Source of the DNA: Trichomonas tenax
Lineage: Eukaryota > Parabasalia > Trichomonadida > Trichomonadidae
DNA length: 30,824 bases
Direction: 5' to 3'
NCBI GenBank assembly: GCA_023091735.1
Contig: JALKBU010000613.1
Span: 1 to 30,824 of the forward strand
The translations under genes and the position numbers were made by a program. The notes under the pieces are model-generated. The model saw nothing but the letters and a program-made list of their open reading frames with translations, was not told the origin of the DNA and made no database searches. Position 1 is the first letter of the stretch; every line of letters begins with the position of its first letter. Shown one piece after another: positions 1 through 8,700 of this stretch.

Positions 1-36
1 AAAAATAATATTTTAAATTTTTATCCAATATAAAAC

Positions 37-360
37 ATGACAGACTTCGAAACTCTGAAATCGACATTAAAGGAAGAAATATTAAAGGAGCTTAGCTCCA
101 AGACCGAAGGTCACGAACTCAAAGCAAGAAAGACGAAAACAAGAAAGTCTAAAAAGACTGAACAAACTGATGAAGGACTTACATCCTTAGAAAAGAAACC
201 AGTTAAGCCTAAACGCAAGTGTACAGAAAAACAATTAGCAGCACTTGCTGCAGGAAGACAGAAGAATCCGAGGTGGATCGCAAAAAGAATGAAGGAAGCA
301 GAGGCTAAAAAGAAAGAAGAGGAAAAGAAGAAAGAAGAGGAAGAAAAGAAATCAGAATAA
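37..360 (+). CDS. Small lysine/glutamate-rich protein, possibly Maverick-associated
   Basis: This is a 107-residue, highly charged protein. Residues 1-20 are acidic/amphipathic and 25-62 are Lys/Thr-rich. A central motif, KRKCTEKQLAALAAGRQKN (about 60-78), is followed by a Lys/Glu single-helix tail (85-107). Short proteins with a 'KRK-x-(S/T)EKQLAALAxGR' motif are, as I recall, found near the ends of Maverick/Polinton elements and in large DNA viruses of protists. This is recollection, not a search. The ATG is the first in frame and lies 36 nt from the window edge, so its promoter is mostly out of view. The stop codon abuts a tandem repeat rich in hairpins, which also suits a multicopy element. 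No enzymatic motif is visible. The alternative is an ordinary basic nuclear protein. The frame itself is likely real; the function is unknown. Confidence 0.6.
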   Translation: MTDFETLKSTLKEEILKELSSKTEGHELKARKTKTRKSKKTEQTDEGLTSLEKKPVKPKRKCTEKQLAALAAGRQKNPRWIAKRMKEAEAKKKEEEKKKEEEEKKSE

Positions 361-642
361 CCACTAAAATTATTTTTCAAATTTCTTTCTTCATAAATTC
401 CTTGCCCCTTTGGGGCGTGGGCGAAGCCCTTCGCTTTCTTTTCTTAGTTAGTTAGTCATAAATTATTATTAAAACTGATTACATTTTCTCTCATAACCAC
501 TAAAATTAATTTTCAAAATTTCCTTACCCTCATTTCCTTGCCCCTTTGGGGCGTGGGCGAAGCCCTTCGCTTTAATTTGTTGGTAGGTTGGTTGGTTAGT
601 CATAAATTATTTTTAAAACTGATTACATTTTATAAAGTCATA
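361..642. repeat. Tandem duplication, about 136-bp unit, two copies
   Basis: Unit 1 (361-496) and unit 2 (497-642) both open with CCACTAAAATTA and both close with a stretch around AAAACTGATTACATTTT. Each carries an identical GC-rich core at about 399-437 and 535-573. The core holds two adjacent hairpins: GCCCC-TTT-GGGGC and GCGAA-GCCC-TTCGC. The array begins at the base after the stop codon of the small gene. I read this from the sequence directly. Whether it is a 3' processing signal or part of a mobile element end is inference. Confidence 0.85.
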
Positions 643-754
643 AGTTTTAAAATCAAAATTAACGTTGATTTGTAAGTAATTCAAAAATTTATTTTCTATA
701 TAGGGGGGGGACCCTAACTTGTAAAACTAATTCTGTAGTAACTATAATATAAAA

Positions 755-801
755 AGATGTTCGCAGAGCTCGAGGCGAAGACTCGAGCTCTGCGAACATC
801 T
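755..801. other. Perfect 20-bp stem hairpin, 7-nt loop
   Basis: The left arm (755-774) and right arm (782-801) are perfect reverse complements around the loop GCGAAGA (775-781). The stem has about 50% GC in otherwise very AT-rich DNA. An ATG at 757 reads through the whole hairpin as a 17-codon mini-ORF ending at TAA 808-810. It may be a structural element of a transposon end or a transcribed hairpin; I do not know which. It is preceded by a run of eight G (about 703-711). Confidence 0.85.
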
Positions 802-1131
802 AATTACTAACTTTTCAGAACTTATTTAGCCTGTGCATACTATCAATTATGCGCACCACATAAAAAAATCAGTGTGTTTTAAAATTGAACACGCACTATA
901 GCATATTGATAGGAAATTGGTGAATTTTATGAATGATTCTATGATAAGAGCTATTATTAAGTACATTTGCCGTGAAAAGTCACTTCTATTTTAACTTTAT
1001 AAATATTTATTTTTTTACAAATCGCAAGTGCGTAACGGTTTTGCACATGTCCAAAAAATACGCCATTGGAAAATGCGTAAGTGCCGCATACTTAGGATAG
1101 CCTATCCCAGCCTATCAAAAATTGAATAGTT
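802..1131. other. Gene-free AT-rich stretch
   Basis: No coding frame of note on either strand. There are several short imperfect dyads built around GTGC/GCAC (about 833-910 and 1027-1047), none long enough to call an element. Confidence 0.5.
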
Positions 1132-1165
1132 TTACAAATACCCTATTTCACAACAGGATCGCCAC
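1132..1165 (+). repeat. Inverted repeat, left arm
   Basis: This 34-nt arm includes CCCTATTT and CAGGATCGCCAC. It matches the reverse complement of 2443-2479 with two substitutions and one 3-nt gap. The shared 12-mer CAGGATCGCCAC (1154-1165) is GC-rich, so chance similarity in AT-rich DNA does not explain it. Confidence 0.8.
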
Positions 1166-1302
1166 AGGCCTAAATGAGGGGTGTCAGGAAATATGGAAAA
1201 AGGATTGTTGTTCAAATCTCGGTGCACATATTTTTTAACTTACTTTTAATGTTTGAATATTTTAAATATCACAAATGAAAGAAAAGGTTGAATCTGTCCA
1301 TG

Positions 1303-1374
1303 TAGTGTAGCCGTTGTATAACACATTTAGGTAATATGTACATCAGGTTCAAGTCCAAAAAGATAGTTTTTTTT
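1303..1374 (+). other. tRNA-like Pol III signature (A box, B box, T8)
   Basis: An A-box-like sequence (TAGTGTAGCCG, 1303-1313) is followed 33 nt later by a good B box (GGTTCAAGTCC, 1346-1356). A run of eight T (1367-1374) follows and would stop RNA polymerase III. A D-stem GTGT/ACAC can be drawn. The anticodon stem is imperfect, the expected U33 is missing, and the acceptor stem does not pair, so this is not a functional tRNA as read. A tRNA pseudogene, a tRNA-derived short element or a Pol III-driven small RNA are all possible. Confidence 0.3.
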
Positions 1375-2442
1375 CAGTCGACTTTATGGAGTCTAAACAA
1401 ATTTTTTCTGCTATCTTAAGTATTAAAATATAAATATCACTTGATCATATGTTAAGAATATCACAATATTTTTTTGCTATCTCAATAAATCAAGAAAATT
1501 AAAAATGGTAAATGTTTAAAATCGACTTTTTGATTTGAAAATCAATACTATGTAAACAGGAGATATTGCAGAATGTATAATATCTGAAAATTAAAATTCG
1601 CTTTGAAATTTTTTATTCAAAATATAAAGAATTATTCATTTATAACAATACAACAGATATTTTAAAAATTCAAATCATAAAATGTTTACAATAATTCATA
1701 ATGAATGCGAAACACCAGAGAAAAGAGGTGAAATAAAAATAATCAAATTTTTAATGAAAATTCAAAAAACTGTGATTCAAGACTTTATATTATGCTGATA
1801 TGATATACTTTATAAATATATTTATTCTCAATAGTTATTTTTAAAATATAAAAGCCTTTTTCCGAAAATATTATGAGAAACATTTGGTTTTTGGTATCTA
1901 AGTTTTAATAATTAATGAATAGACTCTCTGTATGATACTACTAACAACGGTAATATTATTTGCATACAAATAAGTATATTTTTCATGTTTTTGAGAAAAT
2001 CATCAGCAGAATTTCGAAGTTTTGTAAGAATTGGTTAATAATAAATGTGCAGATATGCGATAAATCGCCCATATATTACGATTCATCGTTAGATTTTAAT
2101 CAAATATTGTTTTTAAGGATCAGAAAATTTAGGATCAGAAATTATTAACTGCATGATATCTTTTTTATTTCTGCAATAGTCGACATGCACGAAATATTTG
2201 AGCAATCCAGAGGTAAAGTTAGTGATTGTCGTATGATTTTTTTGGAAAAATGAAAATCGCATTATTGAAGATCCATTTCTTGGATAACTAATGGTATAGA
2301 TGTATAGTAGTATAAGAGATAAATCATCTTGCAAATGCTTGGCTTGCAATTTCCATATGATTTTTGGGTGAACTCGGTATAGCCATCCATTAAAAAATTA
2401 ATCTGACAATATGACATGTAAATATGTTCTAAGGCAGGGGGA

Positions 2443-2479
2443 GTGGCGATCCTGATGTTAAATAGGGTAATATTTGTAA
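2443..2479 (-). repeat. Inverted repeat, right arm
   Basis: This is the reverse-complement partner of 1132-1165, with 3 extra nucleotides (TTA on the minus strand) inside the arm. The adjoining inner sequence is only weakly similar. Confidence 0.8.
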
Positions 2480-2723
2480 CTCAATATATAACAGTTTTTT
2501 CCCCTTAGGTTGCCCTCACACTAACATCACATATACCTATATAGTCTACTGTTTAAATAAAGAGAAAATCCTACGTGCGGATTCGAGTTTCCGTACCTTT
2601 TAATTTTGGAAATAATATGAGATTTAAGCGAAACATATATTTCAAAAAGTGAATATATGAATGCGTATATTTTAAATATCAAAGAATAATGGATGAAAAG
2701 AAAATCCCTGGTAGAAGAGGAAA
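2480..2723. other. Leader region upstream of the BEACH gene
   Basis: AT-rich, with no gene. I do not see a clear TCA-type initiator within 30 nt of the ATG at 2724, which leaves the start of the BEACH gene somewhat open. Confidence 0.4.
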
Positions 2724-5700
2724 ATGGAAAATTTGCACCTTCTCGAAGAATCAATTCTCTGCATTAAGGTGCTTTCTCTTCCCGACGTCCACAGCGACAC
2801 TTTTGAGGCCATGGACGAACAATTTCGATCCTTTATCGATGAAATTAAATTTCCTCAACTAAATCCATCCGTTATAAAGCAAATTGAAAAAGATTTGCAA
2901 CCAGATGATGATATATTGACAATTTTAGAAACAATTAACTTCAAATTTCCTTTCTATCCCGAATTATTGAAGAAATTATCGAAATTGGATCAGTTTAGAA
3001 CTGAATACCCACAATTATTCATAAATATTGTGTTATATTCGTTCTTGTCGTGGTACCCATTCTTCGTTAAATGCAGAAATCCCGAATTTTTAGTTAATTT
3101 ATTGAATTGCCTTCAAATAATCAATATTTCGACAAATGAAAGCTGTATGACAGATTACAAAGATCTCTCCATATCAGCATTCTACTATTGTTACAAGCTT
3201 ATCTTTCGATATTTATTTTTTTATAATTTTGATCGATTAATTAATCCTTTACAGGCATATTTTTCGAAAACAGAATCACTGCCTATACAGACATTCAGTT
3301 TATTAGGATCTGTTGCCCTTCATATTTTCGATGTAAATTCTTTAACTCCAATAAATACACAACGAAATCTATTAAATTTCATTACTAATCGCGTTAAAAT
3401 ACTAGGAAAATCCTTTCCTGTGAATGTAATTGATTCTATATTCCAAAAAATCGCAGTTTCAATTTTTAATCTCGATTTAGTTTCATTACAGTTTATGAAC
3501 GTGGCATTTAGATTTGCTGGTACAGAAATTACAAATTTATTTATAATACCATTGATCCATGCTGTAATTAAAGAAATAAATTCAGATCATGTTCATATAA
3601 ACATTACAGAGCAGCAGAACATAGATAATACGCAAGAAAATATCGAATACATACGCGTTACGCAATATTATTCACCAATTGAAACTATTTTTGATAATGT
3701 TTTTAATATTATAACAGAAAAAATAAGCAAACTTGAACCCATCAAAGAAGAAAGTTTATTCACATCAGATTTTCTCGAGAAAATCAAACTAATATCAGAA
3801 TCATTTGCTTTTAACAAAGAATTCACAACAATTTTCATTTCCAATTACATCAAAATATTATTCGATGAATCAAAGAGTTGCGATTACAGACAATACACTA
3901 CATTCTTTTATATATGTTTGCGCTTGATAAAGAAGCAGAAATTCGACTTACCATCATCAATTCTCTTTACTCCAAAAATATTTAATCCTTCACAAACTGT
4001 TTTTAACCCTACTGACGATTTTGACCAAATTAATGTTCTTCGTGCATATGCTGTTGAGTTGCTACTCAACTGTGCACAAAATCAAGTCAAAGAAATACTT
4101 CTAGAAACACAGAAATATCCATATCTTTACACAGAAATTGTGATGAGAATATCAACATTAAATCTTAGAATATCGGACGAATATATGGAACAAATTTCAA
4201 TCGGAATATTAGATCCATATTTATCATACAGAGCACACAATAGTGAACAAGAAACCATAGCAAGAAAAGGAATATTAGTTCTTTTAGCAAGCATTTGCAG
4301 AGACAAAAAACTGCTTTCACAATTATTTGCTTTCAAAGATTTTGTCGAAAGATTTTATTCGATATTCTATGAGAAACAAACTCAACCACACGCAGGAGGT
4401 ATATTAAAATCATTTTTGAGTCGTGCTTCATCAGTTACAGTCGAATTTATCAATGAAACTCAGACTTTCATTAGTTCATTATTTAATTATTCTGAACTCA
4501 ATGTTATTCATGATATTCTTTCAATCATTAATGCAACAATTGCTTTATCACCTCTAATCGCAAGCAGCTTCTCAACAATATCAGAAAACTTATGTAAGAA
4601 CTTATCAAAGCTTCCAAACGATGCTTCATTATCTTTAGGAGTTTTGATGGACACAGTCAACTTTTTAGCTTATTGCTCTACAGATCATTCCATCCAAATC
4701 AAGGAATTAGTTGCTGTTGAAGCAGCTATTAACAGAATCACAGGAAACGACCCAACAATCGAAATCAGAGACAACTTAGTTCACATTATTGCCGGACGTC
4801 CATTATCATATATTTTGCCAAATTTCGAAATCAAACAACCGAAAGTTTTATCACTTTTCGTTAGAGTTTTCTTGAATTCACAAAAGTTACTCGAAATATT
4901 GAATTTCCTTATCCAGTTGTGCAATGAATGCACAATGAACTGTGTTAAATGCAGCGAAGGATACTTCGATATTTTCTTGATTGATCTCATCGATGAATGG
5001 CGTATTAAAGGAAATCAAACACCCGAAGTCATCGACAAAGTGCTTCAGCTCATTGTTACAATTGTTTCAACAAACACATCACCTATTGTCGTTCAACGAT
5101 TTATTTCTCTCATGAGTCTTGTTCAAGGAGAACATCTTCCATTCTTCCATAAAAATGTGATCAATGCATTCAACAATATGCTGATGAAAACATCAAAGAT
5201 TCCTTCTGCTTACATGAATCTCGACGGAAACTCTGAAGTAACAATAACTGGAATGAAAGACAGCGACTTTGGAAGCACTTTGACAATCTCTTTCTGGATT
5301 TATTTCGTCAATCAAGAAGATAGAAAGACAAAGCAAATCCTTTTCTGGGTTACTGACAGCAATTATCACGCATTGAAGATATGTTTGAAGAACAATTTGT
5401 TGGATGTTAAAGTTTTCAGTGAAGACTTAAGTTATAAAAGAGACTTCGATCTGCCTTTAAAGCACAAATCATGGAGCCAAGTGACAGTTGTTTTAAACAC
5501 AGCAGCAACAAATGGACAGCTTGGATGCAAAGTTTATGTTTACTGCAATGGAGCGATTATTAATAATGGCATCATTGGAAAGTTTGCGATATTAAATATG
5601 AAACCAGGACCTGTTACAGTTCAAGTCAATCAGTTACCACCGAAATACAAAAACAATCCAATGGTTGGAATGAGATTATCGAGCTTTGACATTTATAATG

Positions 5701-8700
5701 TTCCATTTTCAGATGATGATGTAGCTTTGGCCTATGATGCTGGGCCAAGAAACATTATAAGTCATTCGCAAAGAACATTGCACTTCGAGAGTCAGCAATC
5801 CAATGGTTTGTTCAGTTGTAAGACAATTTGCAATCCAAACATTCACGCTGAGTGTCAATTAAAGCATGTTAAACCAGAACCAACATTCGCTACAGTTTTC
5901 GTAGACATTTGCAATGTTGAAAGCGTTATTCCGCTATTTGCTCAATTGGATATTCCTGATGCCAACAATGAGTGCTCTGAGTTGTTGGAAGAGATTGCAG
6001 CTGATATATTGAAGAACGTTTTCAATCTTGGAGATTCTGCTCAGATATCATTCCTTGATGTCAGCGGATTCCGCGCAATTGCGCATTTGCTTCTTGCTGC
6101 TGATCAATGCCATTTATCATATCAGTTGTACACGCGTTTCTTTGGCCTTATTCAAGTTATCACTATTCCTGAACTCGTCAAACAACTTTATTCGCAGATT
6201 TTGCTCAATATCGAAATCTGGATTCGCGCATCTGCTCATCATCATATACGAATTTTAAAGCATTGGGCGAGAACGATTTACAAACTAGATTATGCAATAC
6301 CAATGGAAATTCTTTCATTCCCATATTACGCTCGAATCTTGAGAATTTATTATTGGATAAAGCCATTGGAAAGAGCCTACATCAAGAAGGAGAGATTCAA
6401 TGGAGAAGAAATCAATATCAAGGAATGCAGAAGGTATCTTTATGAAATCATGGACAAATATATCCTCGAAGGCATCACAGACAATGAATTCAACAAGTTT
6501 TTGCAACTCCTTGCAAGTTCAATCGATGAAGAACAAAGTGAATCGTTATTCACGTATCTACATGATATCGCTTATTCTCCTGATTCACCTTTGGGCATCA
6601 AGCAAATGATCATCAATAACGTCAATCTTTTGATCAAATGCATTGATCCAATACAAGACGCGAAATCAGTTGCAATCATAAGAACAATAGTTCAATCTTA
6701 CATTGATGTTCCAAATAAGAGAAAAGGATTGCCCGATGTTGTCATAAGAATGATGTTCTTATTCAACAGAAACTATGCAACAACATTCGTTATCGAACAC
6801 CTTAAATTGTTAATACAAAGCGGTGTTACTGAATTATTCCCATTGGCTGTTTGGAATGCAATTATTTTAGGAGAGAATCACATCAAGAATTTAATTACAT
6901 GCCTCGATAAATCATTGAATTACTATTTCGATGATTATTCTCTTGTTTATCCAATTCTCGCATGTTACACTTCAGACGAACAAACAGTTAATGTTCTGAT
7001 TGATTTCATTGTTTCTGTCTTCCCACAGAAATGGAAAGAAAGTTTCTATTTGATAAATTTGTTTGGAAGGATCCTCAACATGATAACGCCTGGAGAATAC
7101 ATTCAAAACAAGATTTTGATCATTATGTGCCATTATTTAATGCAGCATTCATTGCCAATATCAAAACACATTTCCGCATTCCAAATCGCTTTCAGATTCA
7201 TATTCTTCCGACCAATGCCAATGGACGGAACCTGTCATCTTTGGAATCCTGCTTTAGAGGAGTTATTCGTTAAATCTCCATTCTGCAATCAAAAGATACA
7301 ATTAAATTATGTCAGCAAATTGAAGTTAATCGAAAGACCGAAACATCTTCCATATTTAATCAATGCGGGCGACCAAAAGGTTTACTTTGGACTGAGATTG
7401 AATGAAGATGGAAAATGGGCCGACTCTGCTTTAGTTTCTACAATTGTTTTCATGATGACATCGAATTTCGAAAAAATCTCTTCAAGTCCATTAAATGTTG
7501 TCAAACCCGATGATATGCTATTGCTCTGTGCTTATTTATATACTAATGATCCAACAACAGTCGAAGAATTTTTGGCTAAGAACTCTAAAATCATCAACAA
7601 AGACGGACTTGCTTTGATTTACACAAAAATTAAAGCAGCAAACTATGACACAAGAAATGCTCCTCCACTTGCTATGTCGGAGTCTGAGAAGCAATATGCG
7701 GCACAGAAGTTCTTGGAGAGAGAAGCAAACATTCCTTACAAGAAGTTTGATGATGAAATCGTTTTCGGTGAAGATTTGGCAGCACAAATTGTTTCAATAT
7801 ACAAGAAACACAAAAATCCGAAGATATTAAGACCAGACGATGTCTTGAGTCCGTTGAAAGACAGCATTAAAGACAATATCCAAGAGAACGAGAAACTCTG
7901 GATCAATATGTGGAGATCTCTCACACAAGATAGAGCTCCGTGGAATTCTTCTCTTCCTCCATCATCACACAAAACAATCAGATTCAAACGTGACAATGGA
8001 TGGTGCAGCACCGCATTCTGTCCGTACAAGATGAGAAGGAACTTCGCATTCGATGATCACATGGAAGCATCGTTGATAAGAGACAAAGGTGATGTTAATG
8101 TTGCAAAACAAGAAGTCGAAAATAGAAAGAGAAATTCGCAGCTCAGATCGACTTCATCAATCATCGAATTACCTGATGGAAATCGTTCACCAAAGGCAAA
8201 GAAGGAAATTGTTGAGATTCACGATAGACAAATATTCAGAGTTCCATGCAGAATCAACACTTGCAAGAGCACAATTGATGCTTTCTTCACATTGTTCTCT
8301 GAGAGAATCGTTATACAAAAATCATCACCTGAAATATCAAAGAGAATCGTCATTCAAAAAGACGAAATCATTCATTTGTTGTGGCGCACTTATAGACACA
8401 TTTTGTTAGGTATGGAATTTTTTTTGGATTCTCACCGCTCATATTTGATTTATTTCGATAGCGATCCAACACAGATCATCAGTCACATTATCAAAAGTTT
8501 CCATCTTGGAGGTCCTGGAAAGTATTTCCAGACAACAGACTTCAAGACATTCTTCGCATCAACAGATTTAACAAACAAATGGATCAAACGCGAAATCACA
8601 ACATTCGAGTACATCATGTATCTGAATGTCTTCTCTGGAAGGACTTTCGCGAATCCATCGCAATATCCCGTTTTCCCATGGGTCCTCAAAGACTTCCAAT

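Larger units (their letters stand above)
1132..2479. mobile_element. Candidate non-autonomous element bounded by inverted repeats
   Basis: The two ends of this 1.35-kb stretch are inverted copies of each other (see the two repeat entries). The interior is AT-rich and has no coding frame longer than about 60 codons from an ATG. Terminal inverted repeats around non-coding DNA are what a non-autonomous DNA transposon looks like. I could not identify a convincing target-site duplication, and the true outer ends may lie beyond the arms. Trichomonad genomes are known to be rich in such elements. The alternative is two independent insertions of one short repeat in opposite orientation. Confidence 0.4.

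Noticed and set aside
703..718. G-run followed by ACCCTAAC, telomere-like
   Set aside because: Only one repeat-like unit; no array.
1205..1230. T-arm-like GTTCAAATC followed by GGTGCACA, suggesting a tRNA 3' end
   Set aside because: The T-stem does not pair and no matching acceptor 5' strand or A box lies at the right distance upstream.
1960..2148. 62-codon plus-strand frame
   Set aside because: AT-driven composition, no motif, and it lies inside the inverted-repeat interval.
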